Source of the DNA: Pontibacillus salipaludis
GTDB taxonomy: Bacteria; Bacillota; Bacilli; Bacillales; BH030062
Assembly: GCF_014642405.1 (NCBI RefSeq)
Contig: NZ_BMIN01000005.1
Coordinates: 20,629-84,628 of the forward strand
Length of the DNA: 64,000 nucleotides
Direction of reading: 5' to 3'
Below the pieces are notes generated by a model. It ran no database searches. It was not told the origin of the DNA and saw only the letters and a program-made list of their open reading frames with translations. Each line of letters opens with the position of its first letter. Within the stretch, counting starts at the first letter, position 1. This document shows, piece after piece, positions 1 through 8,236 of this stretch. Position numbers and translations under genes: made by a program.

Positions 1-2
1 TA

Positions 3-1352
3 TTAGAACAGGAAGAAAGATATAAAGCGGAAAGAGAAGAGCTAATAGGAGAAGAGAGTCAATTAAAGAATAATATAGAGTATCGCAATAAACAAATAAA
101 GGATATAGATGATCAACTTGCACTTGTAAAAGGAATAAGTGAAAAGCAACAAGAGCGGAAGCAGTTAGAAGAATCATTAAAAACGTCAAAAGCTGAATTA
201 GAGACTGTTCAGACCTCTTTGCGTAAATTAGTTAGTAAGCAAGGTTATTTAGCTTCTACACATATACTTGCTGGAAAGATTAAATCTAAATTTGCCTCTG
301 AGACTCCTCAACAAGAAATCTTTCCTGGGCTTACATCTGATTTAGTCCAATCAGTACTAGAGAAAGGGACATGTATATGCGGGGAAGAAGTTTGTAATCA
401 TCATAAAGAAAATCTTCAAAAGTTATTAGCATCAGTCTCCAAATATAGTCAAGAAGCAACGCAAAGTAATTTAAATACTCAAATGGAATTGGTTTTAGAT
501 AATCGTGATCGATTTATAAGCGAAATTGAAGATAAGCAAAAGTCAGAATACCGATTAAAAGAGCATATAATTGACTTACAAAACAAACTTGAGGAAATTA
601 GCTCTGAATTAAGTAACCGTGAATATGAAAATGTTCCTGATTTGGAGAGTAATAGAAGAAAGTTCTTAGAGGATATCACCAATTATCAAAAGAGTATAGG
701 GGTTATTGAACACAGAACAAAAGAGTTAGATTTAAAGATAAAAGAAATATCGGGGCAAATTAGTAAGCAGCAGCAAAAACAAGATAAAGCTAATTTAGCC
801 AAACGACGTTTAGATACTTGCGAAAAGCTCACTGCAGTAATGCAAAAAATATATAACCTAAAAGAAGAAGAAGTTAAAACAGACTTACAAGAAAAAATTC
901 AAGAAGTATATGGTAACTTCTTGCGCAAAGGATTTAAAATTTCACTAACAGATGACTTCAAGTTAGTGGTACAGAATCACTACGGTGAAAAGGTTGCGCT
1001 TTCTCAAGGAGAAAGGCAAATAACAAGTTTATCTTTTATAGGTGCCATTGTAGATATAGCAAGAAAGCACTATCAGAAAAAGTCTTCTAATCTAATTAAT
1101 GAAGGTGGGATCTATCCACTGGTAATGGATTCACCATTTGGAGCTTTAGATTCTGATCATAGACACAGGGTTGCCCAAGGAATTCACAAATTATCTGAGC
1201 AGATCATAGTGATTGTATCTACCTCCCAATGGAAAGGGGAAGTAGAAGAGTCTCTCAAGAACCACGTTGGGCATCAATATATACTAAATTATCATGACCC
1301 AAGGCAGGATGTAGAAGAGACACATGAATATACGGAAATAAAAAGGTTGTGA
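3..1352 (+). CDS. SMC/Rad50-like coiled-coil ATPase, DndD-like (5' end outside window)
   Basis: The frame is open from base 3, so the first in-frame TTG (219) is internal and the true start lies left of the window; 449 codons are visible. Seen: long Glu/Lys-rich heptad-like coiled coil, a CxC-x4-C cluster (near bases 370-395) like a zinc hook or hairpin turn, a second coiled coil, then a C-terminal ABC ATPase half with LSQGERQ signature (about base 1000), Walker B PLVMDSPFGALD (about 1120-1155) and an H-loop-like IVIVSTSQW. The missing N-terminus should carry Walker A. The C-terminal half resembles DndD of the same island, but the two proteins are not copies. It is followed after 5 bases by the Dnd-associated protein 4 homologue, so I infer a role linked to phosphorothioation defence; the exact family is not certain. 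Confidence 0.75.
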   Translation, partial: LEQEERYKAEREELIGEESQLKNNIEYRNKQIKDIDDQLALVKGISEKQQERKQLEESLKTSKAELETVQTSLRKLVSKQGYLASTHILAGKIKSKFASETPQQEIFPGLTSDLVQSVLEKGTCICGEEVCNHHKENLQKLLASVSKYSQEATQSNLNTQMELVLDNRDRFISEIEDKQKSEYRLKEHIIDLQNKLEEISSELSNREYENVPDLESNRRKFLEDITNYQKSIGVIEHRTKELDLKIKEISGQISKQQQKQDKANLAKRRLDTCEKLTAVMQKIYNLKEEEVKTDLQEKIQEVYGNFLRKGFKISLTDDFKLVVQNHYGEKVALSQGERQITSLSFIGAIVDIARKHYQKKSSNLINEGGIYPLVMDSPFGALDSDHRHRVAQGIHKLSEQIIVIVSTSQWKGEVEESLKNHVGHQYILNYHDPRQDVEETHEYTEIKRL

Positions 1353-1357
1353 ACTAG

Positions 1358-1819
1358 ATGTATAATAGAAGAGTTAGACGTCCAAAGCAACAAGAACACA
1401 TTTATACAGAATTAACCGATAAAAATGAGTTTGGGATATTTGAAACATATAAAGACTTATTTATGCTCTCTCTTACAGTGGGGTATTTGGAGGGAGAGCG
1501 AATCCCTTTCAAGGAATCTTTGGAGTTAATTAATTGGCAAGTGTTTAGTGAACGAACGGATGAACCCGTTATCAATATGATTGCGTATTTGGAAACAGAA
1601 GACCTTTCTTTATTATATGATTCTACTGAGGAAAAATTTGAAGAAAAGATAACCATTGCTGAGGAATATGCAGCAAGTGGGGCCGAGAAAGTTTATAATA
1701 TTATCATGGAAGACGAGAAGAATGGTTTAAGAAATGTTATTGATTATATAGAGGAACTTCACGATATCACAGATCATTCCGAGTTGGAAAGAAGACGTTT
1801 GACTCAAGATTTAATCTAA
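1358..1819 (+). CDS. DNA phosphorothioation-associated protein 4 homologue
   Basis: A 153-residue soluble protein starting five bases after the ATPase stop, probably translationally coupled; only a weak AAAGG lies upstream. The N-terminus RRVRRPK followed by EHIY and then GIFETYKDLFMLSLTVGYLEG and RIPF is the pattern I recognise from the family annotated as DNA phosphorothioation-associated protein 4. The rest is acidic and helical (EEKFEEKITIAEEYAASGAE). Members are found beside dnd genes and have no known enzymatic activity. It forms an operon with the preceding SMC-like ATPase and converges on dndA. The role (partner or regulator of that ATPase) is inference. No catalytic motif is visible. 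Confidence 0.75.
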   Translation: MYNRRVRRPKQQEHIYTELTDKNEFGIFETYKDLFMLSLTVGYLEGERIPFKESLELINWQVFSERTDEPVINMIAYLETEDLSLLYDSTEEKFEEKITIAEEYAASGAEKVYNIIMEDEKNGLRNVIDYIEELHDITDHSELERRRLTQDLI

Positions 1820-1827
1820 TAAGCATT

Positions 1828-1860
1828 AAAGAGCAAGGTGTTTACACCTTGCTCTTTTTT
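1828..1860. terminator. Bidirectional terminator between convergent operons
   Basis: Perfect stem AAAGAGCAAGGTGT / ACACCTTGCTCTTT with a two-base loop, flanked by A- and T-runs, so it can end both the plus-strand ATPase operon and the minus-strand dnd operon. The dndA stop lies inside its right flank. Confidence 0.9.
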
Positions 1861-2977
1861 ATAGTTCATTAAAAATTTCTACTTCACTTAATTCAGAGTA
1901 AGGAGAAAAAGAGAAGCGAATCGATTCTCTAACAGCTTTAAGATCTAAACCGGTAGCTTGGAGTACATGTGATGGTTTGGCACTACTACAAGCAGAACCA
2001 GTGGAAGCGGCAATTATGGGAGCCAACTTTTTTAGCAATACTTCATTATTTAGTCCAATAAATTGAACGTTAACTACACCAGGGAGCTTGTCTTTTGTGT
2101 CCGAGTTGTAAGCGATATTATCGTGAAATTTTTCATTTAATATTTCTCTTAGGCGAAGTTCTAACTTGTTTAATTGTTTTCTGTTTTTATCTAAATTCTT
2201 TTTAGCGATTCGTGCAGCCTCGCCGAAACCAACGATATTATGGACAGAATAGGTACCGCTTCTTATCCCATCTTCTTGTCCTCCGCCATGAAATAAGGGA
2301 GTGAAGGGGATCAGCTTCCCGTATTGATCGCTTCTGATTGCTAGAGCCCCTACACCTTTAGGGCCATGCATCTTGTGCGCAGAACAAGAAAGAAAGCTAA
2401 TCCCGTCTAGTTCATCCCAATTTATTTCCACTTTACCCAAAGCTTGGGTCGCATCAGTATGGAAAAAGACATTGTGCTCTTTGCAAATTGATGAGATTGC
2501 TTCAATATCGTTTAAAGATCCAAGTTCATTATTTCCCCACATGATTGAAACCAGAATTGTATCTTCTCTCATCACTTCTTTAAGATCATCAGGGTTAACT
2601 CTCCCATATTGGTCCACATCTAAATAAGTGACTTCATATCCTTTTGTTTCTAAATGCTCACATACATCCATAATCGCGCTGTGTTCGGCTTTAGAGGTAA
2701 TAATGTGCTTCCCTTTATGGGTGTAATAATCAGCAACGCCTTTGAGAACCATGTTGTTGCTCTCGGTTGCACCACTGGTGAAAATAATCTCTTGCTCTTT
2801 CGAGTTCAATAATTTAGATAAGTGTGTTCTAGATTCCTTTATAGCCTGATCAGCATTTACGGCTAATTGATAATATTTCCCTGAAGGGTTTCCATACTCA
2901 TTAGATAGGTAAGTAAGCATTTTGTCTTTTACCTCAGGTAAAATAGGGGTAGTTGCACTGTTATCTAAATAAAGCAA
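1859..2977 (-). CDS. dndA: Cysteine desulfurase DndA (IscS/NifS-like)
   Basis: PLP-dependent cysteine desulfurase, 372 residues, supplying persulfide sulfur for DNA phosphorothioation. Seen: N-terminal YLDNSATTP, HTDATQALGK (about 173-182), the PLP lysine in SAHKMHGPKG (K202) and the catalytic cysteine in STGSACSS (C330). Start is TTG preceded by AAGGAGG about nine bases away. It is the last gene of the dndB-C-D-E-A operon, a few bases after dndE, and ends in the shared terminator. Its position inside the dnd operon favours DndA over a housekeeping IscS, and known dnd clusters often carry or borrow such an enzyme. Family membership is clear; sulfur delivery to DndC follows from established Dnd biochemistry. 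Confidence 0.93.
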   Translation of the reverse strand: MLYLDNSATTPILPEVKDKMLTYLSNEYGNPSGKYYQLAVNADQAIKESRTHLSKLLNSKEQEIIFTSGATESNNMVLKGVADYYTHKGKHIITSKAEHSAIMDVCEHLETKGYEVTYLDVDQYGRVNPDDLKEVMREDTILVSIMWGNNELGSLNDIEAISSICKEHNVFFHTDATQALGKVEINWDELDGISFLSCSAHKMHGPKGVGALAIRSDQYGKLIPFTPLFHGGGQEDGIRSGTYSVHNIVGFGEAARIAKKNLDKNRKQLNKLELRLREILNEKFHDNIAYNSDTKDKLPGVVNVQFIGLNNEVLLKKLAPIIAASTGSACSSAKPSHVLQATGLDLKAVRESIRFSFSPYSELSEVEIFNEL

Positions 2978-2981
2978 TCTT

Positions 2982-3374
2982 TTAAGCCTCCTTGAGGTTT
3001 TCTTCCGACAACTTCAGAAGATTTCTTAATAATTTATCATAATTCCCTGAGTGCTTATATTCTTCATTTAATAGTTTCACACCTCTAGTTAGGTGAGCGT
3101 TAAATAAATTAGGGAAGTATTCTTCTTCTGTTACCTCTCGATTAGCATGTTGTCGAATTATAGCCTTATAGAAATAATCATTGTCGCCAGTGAGTGTATT
3201 TCGGTTGAATTCTAAACCATTGCGATCGGAAACAACTTCTCCCGGATTATCATTATTCAAAACAGATAATGATATTGCAATACGAGAGAGTAAATTAGGA
3301 GTTAGACCGGTGGAATTATGAAGATTCTTCAAGATTTCTGCTGTTTCAGCCGTTGTTTTTAAACGGAAATTCAT
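2982..3374 (-). CDS. dndE: DNA sulfur modification protein DndE
   Basis: Small protein of 130 residues between dndD and dndA, in the position and size of DndE. Seen: N-terminal basic, helical segment FRLKTTAETAEILKNLH followed by GLTPNLLSRIAISLSL-like helix typical of DndE, then an acidic C-terminus. Known DndE binds nicked DNA and belongs to the essential modification set with DndC and DndD. ATG start with AAGGTGG nine bases upstream; the dndD stop is one base away, so the genes are co-translated. No active-site motif is expected in this family. Identification rests on size, N-terminal pattern and operon order. Confidence 0.88.
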   Translation of the reverse strand: MNFRLKTTAETAEILKNLHNSTGLTPNLLSRIAISLSVLNNDNPGEVVSDRNGLEFNRNTLTGDNDYFYKAIIRQHANREVTEEEYFPNLFNAHLTRGVKLLNEEYKHSGNYDKLLRNLLKLSEENLKEA

Positions 3375-3375
3375 A

Positions 3376-5382
3376 TTATTGTTCCACCTTTTCTGTGCGC
3401 AAATTAAAGAAATGTTTTTCGATATTTGTCTTACGGTTCAGTGCATCGTAATTTAATGTATACTCGTTTGCAGTAGTTTTCTGTAAAGAGGTATACAGTT
3501 TAGGATCAATCTCTGAATCAGTGGACAAGACGATGTTCTGTACACCGAATTTCGGTAGTAATTTGGTGACAATCGAGTGTTTGTGCTCGTTATCGAGTCT
3601 CCCGAGTAAGGTATCAAGAATTAACGGCAGTTCTTTTTTAGAAGACATAATGGTTCCCCAAATAATAGATAAAGCTAATAATTCTTTTTCGCCTGCAGAA
3701 AGTATATCTTTATTAATAAATTCATTGTTGTGGTCAAGTATACTTAAACTAAAGTTTTTAGGGTCTATTGTAATATGGTTAATAAATTCTTCCTTACGAA
3801 TCAAATCTTTGAACATTTTAGAAGAGAAATACTCAATATCTTTAATCTTATTTCTAAGTTGTTGTTGTTGAAACTTTTGACTGATTTGAATAATTTTTTG
3901 AGATTCTTCAAAAGAGGATTTAGTCTTATGAATTTTATGAAGCTGTTGCTTCACTTTCTCGTATTTGTTGTTTAAATCTTCTACTTCATCACTAGCGCTA
4001 TGACGTTGATCTTTATAATTTTCTAGCTTGTCTTCCAAATCAGTAATAATTCGGTTATATTCTTCCATACTTTGAATCATATCTGCGAATTCTGGTGATT
4101 CTTCATTGTCTTTAAGTTTCTTTTTTAGGTCCTGTGTTTTTAGTAATAAGTTTTTATTTTCCTCAATAAGATTAAATACTTCTTGAAGATTGTTCAAACT
4201 CGTTTGAGAATTAAGTCCGTAAACTTGTTGAGCTTCGGTTTTTGAAGCATTATGAATAATTTTTACGTCATCTGTCTTTGCTAAGTGTGTAACAAGAGAG
4301 TCTTTTAATTGTTCTTCTTGTTTTTGATTTCCTGGTAAACCAAGTTTTTCGATTATTTGGTTTACAGGAAGGTTTTCTATTTTATCTTTTAATATATTAG
4401 ATACGTGAAAATCCTCTTCATTTTTTAACTGCTCTACTAATTCATATAAACGAGGATACGCAATGAAGAATGGTAATTCTAAAGCAATAAATTCTTTTAA
4501 TTTTTCATTAAGATGTTTTCTTTGACCTTCAATCTCATTGATTTCATTCTGTATTCTTGTTCTCTCTTCGTAAGCAATTCCGCCGTGTAAGGAGAAGTCT
4601 TTTTTAACATCTTGGTATCGCTGCTTATTAGCTTCTAAATCAGCTTCTGTATCTTCTACTAATTTTGATAGCTGCTGAAGTTGTTGGATTTTTTCGTTAA
4701 GCTTAGACTCGTATTCTTCCTTCTCATTTTCCAATTCTGTTTGCTCTTTTGATTTAGAACTCTGATTTAAATAGTTCCCTAAATCTTGTTCTAAGTTCTG
4801 GAATAGATCCAGGTTAAAGATTTTGGATGACAAGACTTTAAGGTAATGGGAGAGATTATCTTCATCAGTTAAATGAGATATTTCTTCACCATCAAAGAAA
4901 CATAGTTCAAGTAGGGAAGGGGGAAAGCTAGTTCTTAAGTGCGTAAAGAACTGGTCTTTCTCCACTTCGCTTACTTCAACCCCGTCTTTAATGACAGAAA
5001 CTTTTTCTTTAATTGAAGATTCTTCAACAATCCACTTACGGATAATTGATGCATGAATTCGAGTAAAGTTTTCAATCATAGAGAAATCGATTCTAATATT
5101 AAATTCGTCTTCATACTCTTTAATTTCACTCCGTTGCCGTTTTAAAGCATTGGAGTTGAGTAAGGAGCTTATTTTTTTTAGATATTCGTTGGACGTGGTC
5201 TTAAACCCATAGGCTAATGGGCCATACAATGCTAAGCGAACACTATTTAAGAAGGTGGTTTTACCAGACCCGTTTTTACCACCTATAAGAATTGTATTGT
5301 TTTCTTTATCTGTGTTGAAGTTGAAAATATTGATTCCTTCATAGGGACCTACGTTATTAAGAGAGATCTTCTTTAAAATCAT
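3376..5382 (-). CDS. dndD: DNA sulfur modification ATPase DndD
   Basis: SMC/RecN-like ATPase of 668 residues. Seen: N-terminal Walker A GGKNGSGKT (34-42), a Q-loop-like CFFDGEEI region near 165, a long central coiled coil (about 205-290 and 420-520), and a C-terminal ABC signature LSAGEKELLAL followed by LPLILDTLLGRLD and an NIVLSTDSE H-loop-like end. Known DndD hydrolyses ATP and acts with DndC and DndE to put sulfur on the DNA backbone. It sits between dndC and dndE with very short gaps, so co-expression is expected. It is complete. The partial ATPase at the left edge shares the C-terminal logic but has a Cys cluster that DndD lacks. Confidence 0.95.
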   Translation of the reverse strand: MILKKISLNNVGPYEGINIFNFNTDKENNTILIGGKNGSGKTTFLNSVRLALYGPLAYGFKTTSNEYLKKISSLLNSNALKRQRSEIKEYEDEFNIRIDFSMIENFTRIHASIIRKWIVEESSIKEKVSVIKDGVEVSEVEKDQFFTHLRTSFPPSLLELCFFDGEEISHLTDEDNLSHYLKVLSSKIFNLDLFQNLEQDLGNYLNQSSKSKEQTELENEKEEYESKLNEKIQQLQQLSKLVEDTEADLEANKQRYQDVKKDFSLHGGIAYEERTRIQNEINEIEGQRKHLNEKLKEFIALELPFFIAYPRLYELVEQLKNEEDFHVSNILKDKIENLPVNQIIEKLGLPGNQKQEEQLKDSLVTHLAKTDDVKIIHNASKTEAQQVYGLNSQTSLNNLQEVFNLIEENKNLLLKTQDLKKKLKDNEESPEFADMIQSMEEYNRIITDLEDKLENYKDQRHSASDEVEDLNNKYEKVKQQLHKIHKTKSSFEESQKIIQISQKFQQQQLRNKIKDIEYFSSKMFKDLIRKEEFINHITIDPKNFSLSILDHNNEFINKDILSAGEKELLALSIIWGTIMSSKKELPLILDTLLGRLDNEHKHSIVTKLLPKFGVQNIVLSTDSEIDPKLYTSLQKTTANEYTLNYDALNRKTNIEKHFFNLRTEKVEQ

Positions 5383-5408
5383 AAACTACGTTTCCTTTCA
5401 ATCAACCA

Positions 5409-6974
5409 TTATAGGTGTAAATAGTCTTGTTGTAATGCTGATGATATTTGATCCATTAATCCTCGACGAACTTTAAAGCCTGTATAGTCTTTTTCAATTA
5501 AAAGAAGCTTCTTAACAAGTTTAAAATCAATTCCCTCTTCCTGGCACATCATTTCTAATTGGTGTAGTTCATCTTGGTCAAAGATTAACCGTTCGTCTTT
5601 TTCCCAATTAAGATCTTGTCCAAAAATGTTGTTATATAGAGAAGGAAGGCTGTCTTCAAAGTCGCCATGGTTAAACCAAATCTTACGAATCTCTTTTAAT
5701 TCTTCATCTTTTATAAGATCATATTCTTCGTCGAATGGATGGGTTAAATCCCGTTGAACCTGTAGGAGGTACTCCAGTATTTCTTTACGTGCTTCCAGAG
5801 TAAACGGTCCTAAACCAAGTCTGCATAAATTGCCTTTTTCATCTCTGATTAAAACCATTGGATCATCAGAAGAAGAAAGGTCAATGTTGTGTTTGTCGAG
5901 GTAACCTTTTAGTTCATGCTTTTCTATTTGGTCAAATTTATCTAATGGAATTAAGTCTTTCTTTCTACTTCCCTTTTTAGGGATAATGACATATTCTGTT
6001 CCATCAATTTCTTTAATTTGCATTGGTCTAAAGTATACCTGACCATCCATGCGATACTTCATTCTTCTTGTACGATCATCTCTTATCGATGCTAACCAGT
6101 TTCTGAAATCAAGAAGGGGCTTCATCCAGTCATGTCCGCTGTTAATAAATCCACTTAAAGCCTTATCTTCATTAACAACTGTACATACCCAACAACCAAA
6201 CCTGGAGTTACCACAAGAACCTGCAGACTCTTTTACAGTCTTATCTACAACTAATGGGCACTCACCACTACCTGACTCTTTATATAGACGGTGAAGTTCG
6301 TAATTGTCGTCTCCCCAAGGAGATTCAAAGTTTAGAAGATAGTTCCATACTTCATCTAAGTCAAATTTGCGAATAGGAGCATAGACATAAGCATTAGATA
6401 GAGTGGAGTGTCTCATCAGTACTTTACCCTCAACAGAGTGCGATTTAATAACATTAGCTCGAGTTGCGCTTTCCGTTTCGCGAACACCTAATACCATTAT
6501 GACCTCGCCGAAAGAATCAACTTTATCTTTAATAAATTGGTTTGCTGGATCGATTTTGAGACGATCCGTACACCATCTGAATTGTTGGTTTGGAGAAGGA
6601 TAACCTTTACCAATAATATTCACCCAGAAAGATTGTTCTACCATAGGCTTTACCTTGTGCGTTTCAATTGGTAAATTAAGTTCTACGGCCTTTTCTTCAA
6701 TTCGGCGTAGTGTTGTATTAATCGATTGTATAATCAGCGGTGTTTCGACTAGAGTGTCAGACGATATTACATAGATTTTTTTAGTTAATTGGTCGGCTGG
6801 CATTTCGCTCAACGCTTCAAATACTAATTGCACAACTACAGTGGAATCTTTACCTCCGCTATATCCGATTACCCAAGGTCGGTCGTCCGCTAAATAAGTT
6901 CTTTTTACTTCTTCTTTAGCTTGGTCAATAAGAGTTGTTTTTTCATTAAATGCTTGTGAAATAATCCCGGTCAT
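5409..6974 (-). CDS. dndC: DNA sulfur modification protein DndC (PAPS-reductase-like, Fe-S)
   Basis: PP-loop ATPase/sulfurtransferase of 521 residues. Seen: SGGKDS (39-44), ISSDTLVETP (about 70-79), a PAPS-reductase-like RWCTDRLK (C135), and four clustered cysteines, C239 in GECP, C254 in GSCG, C261 and C264 in GCWVC, fitting the [4Fe-4S] cluster known for DndC. It is thought to activate the DNA phosphate and transfer sulfur from DndA. The start ATG overlaps the dndB stop (ATGA), with AAGGAA upstream, giving translational coupling. Complete; all expected key residues are present. Confidence 0.96.
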   Translation of the reverse strand: MTGIISQAFNEKTTLIDQAKEEVKRTYLADDRPWVIGYSGGKDSTVVVQLVFEALSEMPADQLTKKIYVISSDTLVETPLIIQSINTTLRRIEEKAVELNLPIETHKVKPMVEQSFWVNIIGKGYPSPNQQFRWCTDRLKIDPANQFIKDKVDSFGEVIMVLGVRETESATRANVIKSHSVEGKVLMRHSTLSNAYVYAPIRKFDLDEVWNYLLNFESPWGDDNYELHRLYKESGSGECPLVVDKTVKESAGSCGNSRFGCWVCTVVNEDKALSGFINSGHDWMKPLLDFRNWLASIRDDRTRRMKYRMDGQVYFRPMQIKEIDGTEYVIIPKKGSRKKDLIPLDKFDQIEKHELKGYLDKHNIDLSSSDDPMVLIRDEKGNLCRLGLGPFTLEARKEILEYLLQVQRDLTHPFDEEYDLIKDEELKEIRKIWFNHGDFEDSLPSLYNNIFGQDLNWEKDERLIFDQDELHQLEMMCQEEGIDFKLVKKLLLIEKDYTGFKVRRGLMDQISSALQQDYLHL

Positions 6975-8068
6975 TTTGATGTTCCTTTCTTAAACTGCTC
7001 TTCTATAACTCTTTCATTTTCTGAAAGTGGAAGATCTAATAAATTCTTAATTTGTATTGCTGTTAGTTTAATGGTGTGGCCCGTTTTTTGTACGCGACCA
7101 TTGTTTATGGCTCTGCCTTCCCAATAATCAGAGTTAGTCCTAGACCAGTCAATTGTTTTCAATGCAGAGATATAATCCTTCCACTTATTATGATAATTAG
7201 CTCTGAGTTCTTTACCAACAAGGCCAATTGCTTCAAGAAAAACGCCATGACCTACGACGTAATTAATTCGCAACTCCTTTGGGGTAAGGTGTCGTTCCAT
7301 AACTTGTTCCCATTCTAAAATAGAAGAAGTAAGGGTTTCCCAAAATTCAATAAGGAAGCGCTCATCTTCATCGGAAATAGGGTCACCTTTTGAGATTCCT
7401 AGCAATTTTAGGTTAGTATTGAACACATGGTTGAGCGAAAGGATTTTGGGAGAATTCTTTGAAAGAGACACCTTTTCTCGATCTGTATATCTTTTTAAGA
7501 AAGGGTTAGTTTCAATAATCGTTCTCGTAGCAATTGCTAACTTATCGCGATGGTCATACAATATACCTATAGAAGAGGTAGTATTTACAGCATGTCTGTT
7601 AAGATCAGAGAAAATTTGTTGAGATCGTTTTAAACCTGAATCCACAAAAAATACGACGGAAATCGTTTCGCTACCCAATTCGGGGTTGAGCTTTAAGGCT
7701 TCTTCAATAGCAGCTCTTCGATGTTGTCCGTCGTTAATCAGAAATCTGGCATCTAACGAAATCGTTAGCATTCCCATATCGCTAAAAGCGGGTTGTTCTG
7801 AGACTGAGTTGAACTCTACGTCTCCATCAATTGATGCAGTTAGGGACGAGAAAACATAGTCTTCTTTATTATCAACTATGTAGTTTGTCATTTCAGGAAT
7901 TCTATTTTTATTAATAATTCTTTGAGCTCTGTAGTCTGGCGGAACTTCTTCTTCATCAAACAAGAAGATTTTAGGGATTACACGCAATGGACACATTGCA
8001 ATGTAATATTCCTGTCCTGCTTGGACACCTTTAATGGCAGGGAAATTATAACTGAAACCAAAGTCCAT
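6971..8068 (-). CDS. dndB: DndB, DGQHR-domain protein
   Basis: First gene of the minus-strand operon, 365 residues. The hallmark DGQHR motif is at 113-117, followed by RAAIEEAL, with a ParB-like IPKIF and NKNRIPEMTNYI upstream of it. DndB is not essential for sulfur insertion in known systems but affects modification level and site choice and has been reported to act as a regulator of dnd expression. ATG start with AGGAGG seven bases upstream. A 14-bp palindrome lies between its promoter and start (see separate entry). It overlaps dndC by four bases. Confidence 0.95.
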   Translation of the reverse strand: MDFGFSYNFPAIKGVQAGQEYYIAMCPLRVIPKIFLFDEEEVPPDYRAQRIINKNRIPEMTNYIVDNKEDYVFSSLTASIDGDVEFNSVSEQPAFSDMGMLTISLDARFLINDGQHRRAAIEEALKLNPELGSETISVVFFVDSGLKRSQQIFSDLNRHAVNTTSSIGILYDHRDKLAIATRTIIETNPFLKRYTDREKVSLSKNSPKILSLNHVFNTNLKLLGISKGDPISDEDERFLIEFWETLTSSILEWEQVMERHLTPKELRINYVVGHGVFLEAIGLVGKELRANYHNKWKDYISALKTIDWSRTNSDYWEGRAINNGRVQKTGHTIKLTAIQIKNLLDLPLSENERVIEEQFKKGTSK

Positions 8069-8081
8069 GTAAATCCTCCTG

Positions 8082-8135
8082 ATTACGTACGTAATTTTAT
8101 AGTTTTATTATAAACCTAAACTATTAAACTCTCAA
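8082..8135 (-). promoter_or_regulatory. dndB operon promoter with palindromic operator
   Basis: Read on the minus strand: -35 TTGAGA (8130-8135), 17-base spacer, -10 TATAAT (8107-8112), a close sigma-A match. The perfect 14-bp palindrome ATTACGTACGTAAT (8082-8095) falls just after the expected start point near 8100 and before the dndB ribosome site, the usual place for a repressor operator. The binding protein is unknown; DndB itself is a candidate by analogy with reported DndB autoregulation. Confidence 0.7.
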
Positions 8136-8236
8136 TGATTAAAACTGGAATTTAGCAGAAATTGTCGGTAATTGTATTTGTTATTTTATGTTAAAATTGT
8201 ATTAAATTTAGTTGAAGTGTTCGGAGGTAGAAAGTA

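Noticed and set aside
8160..8236. Specific sigma-A promoter for dptF
   Set aside because: Several AT-rich near matches exist but none has both boxes with proper spacing, so no position is called.
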